Source: Mucilaginibacter straminoryzae | Lineage (GTDB): Bacteria; Bacteroidota; Bacteroidia; Sphingobacteriales; Sphingobacteriaceae | Direction of reading: 5' to 3' | Length of the DNA stretch: 64,000 nt | Assembly (NCBI RefSeq): GCF_022953055.1 | Contig: NZ_JALJEJ010000011.1 | Span: forward strand, 62,001 to 126,000 | In this document: positions 1-8,932 of the stretch, piece after piece | Position numbering within the stretch: position 1 is the first letter of the stretch | How the letters are laid out: each line of letters opens with the position of its first letter | Made by a program: the position numbers and the translations under genes | Notes under the pieces: model-generated | Seen by the model: the letters and a program-made list of their open reading frames with translations, nothing else | Told to the model about the DNA's origin: nothing | The model's database searches: none

Positions 1-1
1 T

Positions 2-1909
2 ATTCCTATGCAGGTAGCCTTTAAGGCTATCCGTAGCAGTGGTTTGGGGATAGATGTAAAAGGGACTATCGTGGATGGTACGGGCAAGGTAGTTGCCGAT
101 TTTTCGTCGCAGCACCTGGGTATGGGTAAGGTAACCTTCACCCCCGAGGCTAATACCACCTATAAAGCCAATGCAGAATTTGCTGATGGCAGTAAAGCAA
201 CCGTATTATTGCCCCGTGTAGTATCAAACGGCGTGGTGCTGAGCGTCAATAATGCCCAGCCGGATAACCTGGTGATTCAGATCGCCTCTACGCCGGCCTT
301 CTATGAAAAGTACAAGAACCGTGTTTTTTATCTCATAGCACGCTCCGGCGGTACCATCGCCTACGCGGCGCAAACGGCTTTAACCAGCCAGACGTATTCG
401 GCGGTGATTCCCAAGTCTAAATTTAAATCTGGCGTGATATCGCTTTCGTTATTGACTTCTTCGAGCGACCCGGTAAGCGAGCGTTTGGTTTATATCAACC
501 GGGATGATAACCTGAACCTGACGCTCAGCAGCGATAAGCCTGCTTACGCCGCGCGGCAGCATGTGGCCATGAAACTTACCGCTAAACAAGGCGCTGTTCC
601 GTCGGAAGGTAGCTTTTCCGTGGCGGTAATTGATGAGACAAAGGTGCCGTTTAAAGAAGATGCCGAAACCACTATTTTAACCAATCTGCTGCTTACAAGT
701 GATATTACCGGTTACGTAGAACAGCCGAATTATTATTTCAATAAACCTGACGCAAAGAAAAATGCGGATCTGGATGTATTGATGATGACGCAGGGTTTCC
801 GGCAGTTTGATTTGTATGATGTAGTATGGGATAAAGTACCGCGCGCAACTATCGCCCCTGAGCAAGGGATAGACCTTGGCGGTACCCTTCGTAAACTGAA
901 CGGTATGCCTGTATTTAGAGGGGCTGTAAGATTGATCATTCCTGATAAAAACTATTCTGCGGAAACAACCACCGATGCCGACGGTAACTTTGTGTTTAAA
1001 AACGTGCAGTTTACAGATTCATCAAAGGTTACGGTAAGCGCCCGCAATAACCCGGATTCGCGGAATATGAAGATTACTATGAATGGTGATATCTTCCCAT
1101 CGATAGCCAAATCTGAAAACGTAGCCGATGAAATACCTAATATCGATAGCGTGCTGAATACCTATATCCTTAACAGCGAAAAACAATATAAATTTAACCA
1201 GATACTGAAAGAGGTAGTGATCAAAAGTGCCCCGGTGATCAAGAAGGTATCCCATAATGACTATTCGGCGCTTACCGGGCTTCCGGCAATGGCCGACCGG
1301 CAGTTGAGCGGCGAGATGCTGAAGGGCTGTAATAACTTCTTCCTCTGTATCCAGAATTCGTTGCCGGGCGTGACGTTTGATAACGGAAACTTTTATATCT
1401 CGCGAAATTACACCCAGGGCGACCGAACACCAATGCAGATTTATGTGAAGGGGATGCAGGGAGATGTGAATTACCTGATGAGTGTTAACCCCGCAGAAGT
1501 TGAATCTGTCGAGGTGTTCTTTAATGATGGGGTAAGCGGGATCAACCGGATGACCAGCACCGCAGGGGTAATTTCAGTAAATATGAAAGAAGCACCGAAA
1601 GGAACGCCAATGAAGCTGAGCGATCTGAAGCAGTTATTCCCGGATCAAAATATCGTCACCTTTACTCCAAAAGGTTATATCAAATACAAACAGTTTTACT
1701 CGCCTAAATATACGGTGGTAAAAAGCATTGCCGTGAGCGACCTGCGCACCACCATCTTCTGGAGCCCGAACATCATCACTGATAAAACAGGTACGGCTGT
1801 GTTTGATTTTTATAATTCAGATGGACGAGGTACTTACAAGGCCATTGTAGAAGGTATAGATAAAGACGGGAATATCGGCCGAGGCATTTATCGTTTTACT
1901 GTTAAATAA
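2..1909 (+). CDS. Outer-membrane-associated protein with carboxypeptidase-like and TonB-plug-like domains, 5' truncated by window edge
   Basis: The reading frame is open to the left edge (codons for Ile-Pro precede the first ATG at 8), so this is the C-terminal 635 residues of a larger protein. Numbering from that ATG, residues about 170-215 look like an MG2-type beta-sandwich, about 285-350 like a carboxypeptidase regulatory-like domain (GTLRKLNGMPVFRGAV, then TTDADGNFVFKNV), and about 420-535 like a TonB receptor plug (QIYVKGM, ...VESVEVFF, GVISVNMKE). It ends without a beta-barrel. Large Bacteroidota proteins of this layout are exported and often sit near TonB systems; the substrate is unknown. 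The gene is followed by a 700-bp repeat-rich spacer, so no operon partner is visible downstream. Family assignment is by motif recognition only. Confidence 0.7.
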   Translation: MPMQVAFKAIRSSGLGIDVKGTIVDGTGKVVADFSSQHLGMGKVTFTPEANTTYKANAEFADGSKATVLLPRVVSNGVVLSVNNAQPDNLVIQIASTPAFYEKYKNRVFYLIARSGGTIAYAAQTALTSQTYSAVIPKSKFKSGVISLSLLTSSSDPVSERLVYINRDDNLNLTLSSDKPAYAARQHVAMKLTAKQGAVPSEGSFSVAVIDETKVPFKEDAETTILTNLLLTSDITGYVEQPNYYFNKPDAKKNADLDVLMMTQGFRQFDLYDVVWDKVPRATIAPEQGIDLGGTLRKLNGMPVFRGAVRLIIPDKNYSAETTTDADGNFVFKNVQFTDSSKVTVSARNNPDSRNMKITMNGDIFPSIAKSENVADEIPNIDSVLNTYILNSEKQYKFNQILKEVVIKSAPVIKKVSHNDYSALTGLPAMADRQLSGEMLKGCNNFFLCIQNSLPGVTFDNGNFYISRNYTQGDRTPMQIYVKGMQGDVNYLMSVNPAEVESVEVFFNDGVSGINRMTSTAGVISVNMKEAPKGTPMKLSDLKQLFPDQNIVTFTPKGYIKYKQFYSPKYTVVKSIAVSDLRTTIFWSPNIITDKTGTAVFDFYNSDGRGTYKAIVEGIDKDGNIGRGIYRFTVK

Positions 1910-1978
1910 CAGCGTTTAACCCTGTAAAGATTTATAACTTTTCGGGTGCGGGATGGTCTGGCTGGCAAAAGCCAGTTG

Positions 1979-2032
1979 GCCACGTCTGCCGCGTTAGCCA
2001 CATCCGCCGCATTCGCCACATTTACCGGGCGG
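1979..2032. repeat. Degenerate 18-bp tandem repeat
   Basis: Three tandem units beginning GCCAC: units 1 and 2 are nearly identical (GCCACGTCTGCCGCGTTA and GCCACATCCGCCGCATTC) and the third diverges after 9 bases. It lies just after the stop of the truncated outer-membrane protein gene. No function is evident. Confidence 0.55.
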
Positions 2033-2090
2033 CCATAGGTTTTATAACTTTTAAGTCAGGATTACTGACGTAAAAATGGCAGCAACGTTA

Positions 2091-2349
2091 GCGCATGCGC
2101 ACATTTTGTAATGCATGCGGGAAACAGCGGACGATTTAATCGTCATTCAAGCTTACGCACGCATTGCAAATGCGCGCGAGAAGTTAAGAGGGGAAACGCC
2201 TTGATATTTGCAAACGTTTGAAGCGTATTTAGGAAAAATATAGCACCCGCGCGCATTTGTAATGCTTGCGGGAAATAGCGGACGATTTAATCGTCATTCA
2301 ACCTTACGCACGCATTGCAAATGCGCGCGATAAGTAAAGGGGAAAAGCC
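2091..2349. repeat. Two copies of a ~105-bp palindromic intergenic element
   Basis: Copy A covers about 2091-2200 and copy B about 2250-2349. Each has ~22-bp inverted arms (GCGCGCATTTGTAATGC on the left, GCATTGCAAATGCGCGC on the right) around a core that contains its own palindrome GACGATTTAATCGTC, followed by a conserved purine-rich tail ending GGGGAAA. The two copies are separated by ~50 bp of unrelated AT-rich DNA. The rest of the 1910-2606 spacer contains only the 18-bp tandem repeat and a terminator; I see no gene in it. Confidence 0.75.
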
Positions 2350-2558
2350 CTGACGATTTGATTGCCTTATAACAACATCGCTTTATTTAATAAACCTGCC
2401 TGTGGTGCGGGCGAAATGCGAGCCTGCTGCTGGGCGCACATGAACTGATACCGGCAATAACGGTGATAACCAACAATAATCCTGCTGCTACTTTTCTCAT
2501 CTTGCTACTTTGTTTGTTAATGCCTTCTACGAAACATAACCACATAGGTTACAACAAT

Positions 2559-2588
2559 AAAAAAGAGCCGCTGGTACTGGCGGCTCTT
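2559..2588 (-). terminator. Rho-independent terminator of the GH1/RmlD fusion gene
   Basis: On the minus strand AAGAGCCGC pairs with GCGGCTCTT around a short loop and is followed by a T run. It lies about 20 bases past the stop codon at 2607. Confidence 0.8.
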
Positions 2589-2606
2589 GAAATCGAATTA
2601 TCTTGT

Positions 2607-4781
2607 TTACGCGCTTCGCTTCTCTGCAAAGTAGCGTTCCAGCGCATCATAAAGCGACGGTAGCAATAATCCTTTCTCGCTTCCCAGTACGCTGTATTGC
2701 GGGCGTTTGGCTTTGTACCTAAAGTTGGTTAATGGCAGCGACCGTACTAAGCTGGTGCGGATACCTTCCTTTTCTGCTACGGCATAGGCAAGGTTAGCCC
2801 AGCTGATCTCCCCCTGGTTACTCATATGCCAGATGCCATGTTCGCCGTCCAGCAGCAGATCAAGGCTGTTATTTACCAGGTCGGGCACGTAAGTGGGCGA
2901 GATGTATACATCGGCAGCGGCGGCAAACTCTTTTCCTTGTCTTAATTCATTCAGTGCCACCTGGATGAAGTTGTACTGATCCCAGGGCCCAAAGAATGCA
3001 CTCGTTCTAATGATTAGCGCGTCCGGGTTACCAGCCAGTACCCTTGCTTCTGCCAGCGACTTGCTTTCGCCATAAATATTCAACGGCGACTTATTGTCGC
3101 TTTCTGTATAAGGCTTATTCTTGCTGCCGTTAAAAACAAGGTCGGTAGAGTAGGTGAGTAGCCGTACGCTGTATTTTTCGCAAAGTGTAGCCAGGTTTTC
3201 TGCCCCGGCTGTATTCAGTAAGAAGCAGGCATCACGGTCGGTTTCGGCGTCATCTACGCGTACAAATCCGGCAGTGTTTACTATTGCCCATGGTTTTTTC
3301 TCAGCTATCACCCGTTCTACCTGTACCGGGTTTGTAATATCCATTTCCTGCCTGCCCAGGTGCTCATAAACAATCCCCCGGCTTTCGCAGATGCGCGCAA
3401 AGGCCTTGCCTAAAGTGCCGCTTTTACCCACGATTAGCAGTGGTTGGATGGTCTTTTTTTGTTCCTCTTGCATTGGTGTAGCATCATGGCAATAAATAGC
3501 CCTTACCGGCCTTTTCCACCAGCCATGGACATCCAGTACGGGGTGATGGAAGTTTTTCCCTGCGCTATATTGCTGTAGCATATGGCCCAGGATGGTTTTC
3601 CGCGCATAGCCCGATCTCAGGTCGAACACGCCGGTTTCATAATCGCCGTTTGGTTTGGTGAGTAATTTATTCCAACCGTGCGAACCCAGAACAGCCCACG
3701 CGGTAATGGCTTCCAGCTGATAACCTTCTTCACGCAATTGGTTGGTATCGTGCCAGATCTCGTCCAGCCAGCGCATCTGTTCTTCGCGGGTGCAATGAAG
3801 GTGTACCTCGGTTACCGCTACCTTTACGTCGCCATACCGGTTAAAAACTTCTTTTAACAGCCCATACAAACCTTCTGGTTTAGCATGGCCCACGCGCACA
3901 GCTTCAACATCTGCGTACTGGTGCCGGCCATTGCCCCCGTAAGTGTGCACAGGGTAGTTTTCCAGCCGTTCATCCAGATAACGTTCGGATGTGAGGTAAT
4001 GATTAATACCGATGATATCCGGCTTGCAAACATTATCCAGGAAAAACTGAAGATCAGCCGACGGGATTCCGATATGCGTCAGAAAGTGCCACATCCCGTG
4101 ATCATGATGTACGCGACCGCTTAGCAGGTCAAACGTTAGCCACCGGCGAACGTTTTCGTGCTGGGCCTGGTAGGCTAACAACGGGGTACTATGTGTTTTT
4201 CCTAAATCGTCCGTCTGTACCAGTTTTGCATTAGGGTTTATCTCCCGTATCGCCTGCATAGCCAGCACGGTAGCTTTACATTCGTTCAGTAGTATACGTG
4301 CAAATTCCAGCACATCTTTGTGATGTGGATGCCAAATACCATACAACCCACAAAAGCGGGCTGTGGTTAAAGGCTCATTTACCGGCGTATAGTACTCAAT
4401 CCAGGGGAACCTTTCGGCTACTTCACGGGCATAAGCTGCCAGCCCTGTTGCGAATGATTCTTCGGCCATGTGTACCCAAGCCGGGCCGCTACCATGATGG
4501 ACTAGTCCGGCTATCGGTTCAACCCCTGTTTCCCTTAATTTATCCAGTCTTTTTGCCGTTGCCGACCAGTCGATCAACCGGCCGGGTTCGGGCATATGTT
4601 TTTCCCATAAAATGGGGTATCTTAATTTTTTTATTCCCAGTTCCGAAATCAGTTTCAGGTCGTCCTCGCGTTCGTAATGGCCGTTATATTCCAACTGGTC
4701 GAAATAATCATCATTTACACGGTTACACGTACACTCTAATCCACCCCAGATTTCTACTCCCGGTAAGCTCTGCTTTTCCAT
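2607..4781 (-). CDS. GH1 glycosidase / RmlD-like sugar-nucleotide reductase fusion
   Basis: A 724-residue two-domain protein. Residues 1-430 resemble a family 1 glycosyl hydrolase: the acid/base motif is TPVNEP with Glu136, and the probable nucleophile is Glu325 in AVTEVHLH. Residues ~447-724 resemble dTDP-4-dehydrorhamnose reductase (RmlD): a Rossmann motif GKSGTLGKA at ~452, YSTDLVF with Ser545-Thr546, and the catalytic YxxxK as Tyr570/Lys574. There is no signal peptide, so it is probably cytoplasmic. The next gene upstream on the same strand is a glycosyltransferase, which suggests a role in making or trimming a glycan or glycolipid. The glycosidase half is divergent from typical beta-glucosidases, so the substrate cannot be named. 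The fusion runs in one uninterrupted frame. Confidence 0.8.
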   Translation of the reverse strand: MEKQSLPGVEIWGGLECTCNRVNDDYFDQLEYNGHYEREDDLKLISELGIKKLRYPILWEKHMPEPGRLIDWSATAKRLDKLRETGVEPIAGLVHHGSGPAWVHMAEESFATGLAAYAREVAERFPWIEYYTPVNEPLTTARFCGLYGIWHPHHKDVLEFARILLNECKATVLAMQAIREINPNAKLVQTDDLGKTHSTPLLAYQAQHENVRRWLTFDLLSGRVHHDHGMWHFLTHIGIPSADLQFFLDNVCKPDIIGINHYLTSERYLDERLENYPVHTYGGNGRHQYADVEAVRVGHAKPEGLYGLLKEVFNRYGDVKVAVTEVHLHCTREEQMRWLDEIWHDTNQLREEGYQLEAITAWAVLGSHGWNKLLTKPNGDYETGVFDLRSGYARKTILGHMLQQYSAGKNFHHPVLDVHGWWKRPVRAIYCHDATPMQEEQKKTIQPLLIVGKSGTLGKAFARICESRGIVYEHLGRQEMDITNPVQVERVIAEKKPWAIVNTAGFVRVDDAETDRDACFLLNTAGAENLATLCEKYSVRLLTYSTDLVFNGSKNKPYTESDNKSPLNIYGESKSLAEARVLAGNPDALIIRTSAFFGPWDQYNFIQVALNELRQGKEFAAAADVYISPTYVPDLVNNSLDLLLDGEHGIWHMSNQGEISWANLAYAVAEKEGIRTSLVRSLPLTNFRYKAKRPQYSVLGSEKGLLLPSLYDALERYFAEKRSA

Positions 4782-4935
4782 AATTTTATCTTTTCGGTCT
4801 CTTTGTTAAGACCAGCCGGTTGTTAAAGTTTTTGTTTACAGTATATACCTAATATGATATAGCTGCTTTTCTTTCACATAAGCATAGCTGACGAGCAGAG
4901 CGTCAGCGTTCTTATGTTTCGCGTCCTGTGTCTGA

Positions 4936-5006
4936 CCTCACCCTAACCCTCTCCAAAGGAGAGGGAATTTTAAGTCCTCCCTACGGGGGAGGATTGAGGA
5001 GGGGCT
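4936..5006. repeat. Double-hairpin intergenic repeat (CCCTCTCC / TCCTCCC type)
   Basis: Two adjacent GC-rich hairpins: CCCTCTCC (4947) with GGAGAGGG (4958), then TCCTCCC (4975) with GGGGAGGA (4986). The same two-hairpin motif recurs at 9537-9630 and, inverted, at 14184-14260. It may double as a terminator for the glycosyltransferase gene. Confidence 0.7.
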
Positions 5007-5023
5007 ATACTGTTGTAATGCCA

Positions 5024-6214
5024 TTACTGGGCAATACGCAGGTATGAGTTTTTGTCGGCGGCTTTTTTAATCAGGCTCAGCATGTTGTCGCAGGTTTTAT
5101 CCCACGAGTTTGAAGACAGGAAAGTATCGGCTTTTAGCTGCCAGGCTTCTTTATCCTTTGCAGTGGTGTTCAGCAACTGTTCGGCTGCTGAAATGAACTC
5201 TTCAGCTGTTTCACCTATATGTACCAGGTTATTCTTGCCGTACGGATGAACAACATCACGGATTGGGGTTGAAATAACAGGTAAACCTGCTGCCAGGTAT
5301 TCCGGTGTTTTAGTAGGGCTAATGAATTTGGTGGATTCATTCAACTGGAACGGGATCAGGGCAATGTCCCAGGTAGCCATATAATCCGGCAATTGCTGGT
5401 AGCTCTTCTGGCCCAGGTAGTGGATGTTGCTGTTCTTTGGTAAATGGTCTGGGTTGATCTTTACCACCGGGCCGATCAGGATCAGTTGCCAGTCTGGCCG
5501 TGCATCGGCAATAGCGCCAATCAGGTCGATATCAAAGCGTTCGTCAATCACACCATAGAAACCCATTTTAGGCTTGTCGGTATCAATCTGGTCTGCGGGG
5601 CAGGTGTCTATTGTGCGGGCTTTCAAAAAGTGTTTCTTTTCGATACTGCTTGGGAACGGATAAATGTTGGGGTGCTGATGTTTTTTGGCTTCGTACAAAG
5701 AATGCCCGCCGGTGAATACCACATCTGCGCGGTTCATTAATTTTTTCTCGAGCGCTGGCAGTTCTGCCGGTGCAAACTTAAATGCTGAAAGTTCGTCCAT
5801 GCAGTCATAAACTACTACTTTAGGGTCGTGGTCTTCGCTAAACTTCAGCGCCATTGGTGTGTAATACCAGAAGATGAAATTGCTTAGCTGTTTGTTCTCC
5901 ATAAAACGGTTAAACATCTGTTTTTGCATCTGCATGCTTTGCTCGTCGTCCAGGCCGGGTGGTAGGTGCGGTACCATTACCCAAATGTTGGGTTCCCTTT
6001 TAGAAAAGGTGTAGTAATGTTGCTCAATCTCTTCTACGTGCGGTTCTTCTATAAAAAATATATTAAAGGTATCGGATAAACGGGTTAAGAGATGTTGCGG
6101 CCTCTGGAAAACGAAATCCCATCTAAGGTGAGAAAAACAGATCAGGTTATCTGGTAACTGTTCGTTCTGGTTGTTTTGTTGGAAGTCTGCTTCCGGGGTC
6201 AGCTTTAAACTCAT
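5024..6214 (-). CDS. Glycosyltransferase, family 1-like (GT-B fold)
   Basis: A 396-residue protein without signal peptide. The N-terminal motif CFSHLRWDFVFQRPQHL (about residues 26-42) is typical of a group of GT-B transferases in which this stretch begins the acceptor domain. The C-terminal half carries the donor-domain signature KTPEYLAAGLPVISTP (about 305-320), where GT-B enzymes bind the nucleotide sugar. It probably adds a sugar to a surface polysaccharide or lipid. The downstream gene on the same strand encodes a GH1/RmlD fusion 240 bp away, separated by a hairpin repeat, so co-transcription is possible but not shown. The exact sugar and acceptor cannot be read from the sequence. Confidence 0.8.
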   Translation of the reverse strand: MSLKLTPEADFQQNNQNEQLPDNLICFSHLRWDFVFQRPQHLLTRLSDTFNIFFIEEPHVEEIEQHYYTFSKREPNIWVMVPHLPPGLDDEQSMQMQKQMFNRFMENKQLSNFIFWYYTPMALKFSEDHDPKVVVYDCMDELSAFKFAPAELPALEKKLMNRADVVFTGGHSLYEAKKHQHPNIYPFPSSIEKKHFLKARTIDTCPADQIDTDKPKMGFYGVIDERFDIDLIGAIADARPDWQLILIGPVVKINPDHLPKNSNIHYLGQKSYQQLPDYMATWDIALIPFQLNESTKFISPTKTPEYLAAGLPVISTPIRDVVHPYGKNNLVHIGETAEEFISAAEQLLNTTAKDKEAWQLKADTFLSSNSWDKTCDNMLSLIKKAADKNSYLRIAQ

Positions 6215-6527
6215 GTTATATCTGTTTTATTTGTATGTTGTTGTTTGCAATTCAAATGCCACTTAGGACATTTTAGATCTTTCAATTCGCGTTCTGATTT
6301 AAAATAATAACTAATAGTTAAATTATATAGCAAATTTGTATGTTTCAGAACCGTTACGCTATGGTTAAGGAGATACGTGTATACTTTTCCGGATAGCGGC
6401 GATGCCTGATTAAGAACTGAAATGGGCTACTTTAACGGAGGTGTAATTATTAATTAAATCGGAGCGGCTTAGTAGCTTGCTTGTTTATACAACAGGATAA
6501 TGCGACTTTTGTTCGCGTAACTGGCTG
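6215..6527. other. Divergent intergenic region, no gene seen
   Basis: This 313-bp AT-rich spacer separates the divergent glycosyltransferase and small secreted protein genes and should contain both promoters. I could not find a full TTTG-N19-TAnnTTTG match on either strand, and no repeat or RNA gene is apparent. Confidence 0.5.
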
Positions 6528-6533
6528 ATGCTT

Positions 6534-7037
6534 ATGAAAAATGTGCTTATTTATGTTTTCTTGTTCCTTTCGCCGCTCTTGTTTTTTAGCGCTTATGCAC
6601 AAAAGGATACCATAATCAGGCGTTCGCCCGTAAAAACTTTAACCGACGCGCAATACAATGCCATCCTGAAAGGGGACGATGTAAATAACACCGCCGCATC
6701 CGCTACCATGAACGGCTACCCTTTGCCGGACAAGGTTTTGAAGTATAAAAAAGAACTGAACCTGACTCCCGCACAGTTGAAACAGTTTGATGAGATCATG
6801 AAAACGCTCGACCTGAAAAAGCGGGAAGTTGCTGTATCCGTGATCCGCAATGAAAAAATGCTGGACAGCATGTTCAGGCGGCGCTTTGTAAACGAAGGCA
6901 GTATTGTGTTCTATGGTAACCGTTACGGTTTGTACCAGGGCGAATTGCGTACCGCATTGCTTACGGCTTGCTTTAACACCCGGAAAGTGCTTACGCCTTA
7001 CCAGTTGAACAAGTTTTACACCCTCGAGAAACCATAA
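6534..7037 (+). CDS. Small secreted LTPAQ-motif protein, Spy-like
   Basis: A 167-residue protein with a clear signal peptide (hydrophobic run then SAYAQ, cleavage about residue 22-24). The mature part is basic and helical, with one LNLTPAQLKQFDEI segment (about residues 73-86) of the kind seen in Spy/CpxP periplasmic chaperones. The start at 6534 (ATG AAA AAT) gives a standard basic N-terminus; an in-frame ATG at 6528 would add Met-Leu. Likely periplasmic. It is weakly conserved and could be unrelated to Spy in function. Confidence 0.6.
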   Translation: MKNVLIYVFLFLSPLLFFSAYAQKDTIIRRSPVKTLTDAQYNAILKGDDVNNTAASATMNGYPLPDKVLKYKKELNLTPAQLKQFDEIMKTLDLKKREVAVSVIRNEKMLDSMFRRRFVNEGSIVFYGNRYGLYQGELRTALLTACFNTRKVLTPYQLNKFYTLEKP

Positions 7038-7087
7038 TTACTAATTGCCATTACATTTGCTTAAATTAGCCACCCGATTTAAAGTGT

Positions 7088-8086
7088 ATGAAGATTTCGT
7101 TTGACTTTGAGAAACCGCTTGCCGATCTGCAGCAGCAGATAGAAAAGGTAAAGCAGGCAGAAGATAAAACCAAGGTAGATATGTCGGCAACGCTGGCAGA
7201 GATGGAGGAGAAGTTCGAGGTATTGAAGAAGCAGATCTACAGCAATTTGACCGGCTGGCAAAAGGTGCAGATCTCGCGTCATCCCGAGCGCCCTTATACC
7301 TTGCAGTATATAGAATTAATGTGCGACGATTTTATTGAGTTGCACGGCGACCGCAATATCGGCGATGATAAAGCGATTGTAGGCGGGTTCGGTTCTATCA
7401 ATGGCCATACGGCTATGTTTATCGGCCATCAAAAAGGGCGTAATACGAAGGATCGTCAGTACCGTAACTTTGGTATGGCCAATCCCGAAGGTTACCGCAA
7501 AGCCCTTCGCTTGATGAAAATGGCGGAGAAATTCAATAAGCCTATCATCACCTTAATAGATACCCCCGGAGCATTTCCTGGCTTGGAAGCCGAAGAACGC
7601 GGACAAGGCGAAGCCATTGCACGCAACCTGATGGAAATGTCTGTACTGAAAGTGCCTGTAATTTGCGTGATTATTGGCGAAGGTGCATCCGGCGGTGCGA
7701 TAGGTATCGGTGTGGGCGATAAAGTGTATATGCTGGAGAATACCTGGTATTCAGTGATCTCGCCTGAATCCTGCTCATCTATCCTTTGGCGTAGCTGGGA
7801 TTATAAAGAAAAAGCGGCTGAAGTGTTGAAGCTGACTTCAGGCGAAATGTTTAAGAACAAACTGATCGACGGTGTGATCAAAGAACCGCTGGGTGGTGCA
7901 CACCAGGATCCGGTGGCAATGGCCGGTACGCTAAAAAAGCAGTTGCTGAAAGACCTGAAATCTTTACAGGAACGCAATGTCGACGAACTGGTGAATGAGC
8001 GTATCGAGAAATTCTGTTCGATGGGTGTGGTAGTAGAAGAAGAGACTACGGACGAACAACCTCAAAACGTGGTGTCTGCGCAATAA
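7088..8086 (+). CDS. accA: Acetyl-CoA carboxylase carboxyltransferase subunit alpha
   Basis: A 332-residue protein. It transfers the carboxyl group from biotin carrier protein to acetyl-CoA, the first committed step of fatty acid synthesis, in a complex with AccD. The sequence shows an N-terminal coiled helix (residues 1-50) and the crotonase-fold carboxyltransferase core with [40 protein letters not shown] and [15 protein letters not shown]. Length is slightly above the usual ~317-320 because of an acidic tail after residue 315. It is transcribed alone and ends in a strong shared terminator. Confidence 0.97.
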   Translation: MKISFDFEKPLADLQQQIEKVKQAEDKTKVDMSATLAEMEEKFEVLKKQIYSNLTGWQKVQISRHPERPYTLQYIELMCDDFIELHGDRNIGDDKAIVGGFGSINGHTAMFIGHQKGRNTKDRQYRNFGMANPEGYRKALRLMKMAEKFNKPIITLIDTPGAFPGLEAEERGQGEAIARNLMEMSVLKVPVICVIIGEGASGGAIGIGVGDKVYMLENTWYSVISPESCSSILWRSWDYKEKAAEVLKLTSGEMFKNKLIDGVIKEPLGGAHQDPVAMAGTLKKQLLKDLKSLQERNVDELVNERIEKFCSMGVVVEEETTDEQPQNVVSAQ

Positions 8087-8102
8087 TACCTGTATATTAT
8101 GA

Positions 8103-8145
8103 TAACAGAAAACGCCGCGCTTTATCAGTGCGGCGTTTTCTGTTA
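8103..8145. terminator. Bidirectional terminator between accA and pth
   Basis: A perfect 16-bp stem (TAACAGAAAACGCCGC with its complement) around an 11-base loop. It lies between the convergent accA and pth genes and can serve both. Confidence 0.9.
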
Positions 8146-8154
8146 TGTTCTAAG

Positions 8155-8715
8155 TTACTTGTTGAACTTGGTCATCGTGAGTTCAGTTCCAACGGTCACG
8201 AAGCTTTTAATTACTTCTATAGAGCGGTCAATCAGTGCGGGTAGTTCGGGCTGTTCGTCATCGTCAAAGCCGCTTAAAACATAATCTACCTGGCGGCCTT
8301 TAGGATAATTGTTCCCAACGCCAAATCTTAACCGGGCATATTGTGCGGTGCCGATAGAAGCTTCAATGCTTTTTAAACCGTTATGGCCACCTGCGCTGCC
8401 CTGTGGTTTCAAGCGGAGTGTGCCAAATGGCAGGGCAAGTTCATCTACCAATACCAATACATTTTGCGCAGGTATTTTTAACTGCTGCATCCAGTAAGCC
8501 ACAGCTTTGCCGCTCAGGTTCATATAGGTAGTGGGTTTGATCAGGTGCAGCAAACGCCCTTTATACGACATTTCTGTGTAACCGGCCAGCCGCATGGTAT
8601 GGAATTTTAAGCCTTCCTGCTTGGCCAGCTCATCCAGAATCATAAACCCGATGTTATGCCGGGTATCTGCATATTCCGGCCCGATATTTCCTAAACCTGC
8701 TATTAAGTATTTCAT
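8155..8715 (-). CDS. pth: Peptidyl-tRNA hydrolase
   Basis: A 186-residue enzyme that frees tRNA from peptidyl-tRNA released by stalled ribosomes. The family's active-site residues are visible: Asn10 in GLGNIG, His20 in DTRHNIG, and the aspartate in VDELALPFG. Length is normal for bacterial Pth. It is the last gene of the minus-strand cluster tRNA-Gln, prs, rplY, pth, an order common in bacteria, although a repeat and a terminator separate it from rplY. Confidence 0.97.
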   Translation of the reverse strand: MKYLIAGLGNIGPEYADTRHNIGFMILDELAKQEGLKFHTMRLAGYTEMSYKGRLLHLIKPTTYMNLSGKAVAYWMQQLKIPAQNVLVLVDELALPFGTLRLKPQGSAGGHNGLKSIEASIGTAQYARLRFGVGNNYPKGRQVDYVLSGFDDDEQPELPALIDRSIEVIKSFVTVGTELTMTKFNK

Positions 8716-8754
8716 ACCCCTTAATCCCCTTAAGGGGAAATTTTAATTAAAGTT

Positions 8755-8850
8755 GTCATTGCGAGCGAAACGCGGCAATCTGTTCGTGTACCTTGTTGGT
8801 ACAAAGTCACAAAAGTACGAGATTGCTTCGTCGTTCCTCCTCGCAATGAC
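8755..8850. repeat. Dispersed inverted repeat (GTCATTGCGAG ... CTCGCAATGAC)
   Basis: The 11-bp outer arms at 8755-8765 and 8840-8850 are exact complements. Inner arms (GGCAATCT and GAGATTGC) and a small central hairpin around GTACCTTGTTGGTAC make a long cruciform-like element. Related words recur at 14331-14519, 24234-24321 and 32685-32732, so this is a repeat family rather than a gene. Confidence 0.75.
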
Positions 8851-8863
8851 GCGTTTATCTATA

Positions 8864-8893
8864 AAAAAAGCGATAAGATATCTTATCGCTTTT
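8864..8893 (-). terminator. Terminator of rplY
   Basis: A perfect palindrome, AGCGATAAGATATCTTATCGCT, flanked by an A run on one side and a T run on the other, about 40 bases past the rplY stop. Confidence 0.8.
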
Positions 8894-8932
8894 ATCTGTG
8901 AAATCACTTTTAATCGTGAAATCGAACAAAAA

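Noticed and set aside
4298-4783. 161-residue plus-strand reading frame inside the GH1/RmlD fusion gene
   Set aside because: It lies fully antisense to a clear enzyme with intact active-site motifs.
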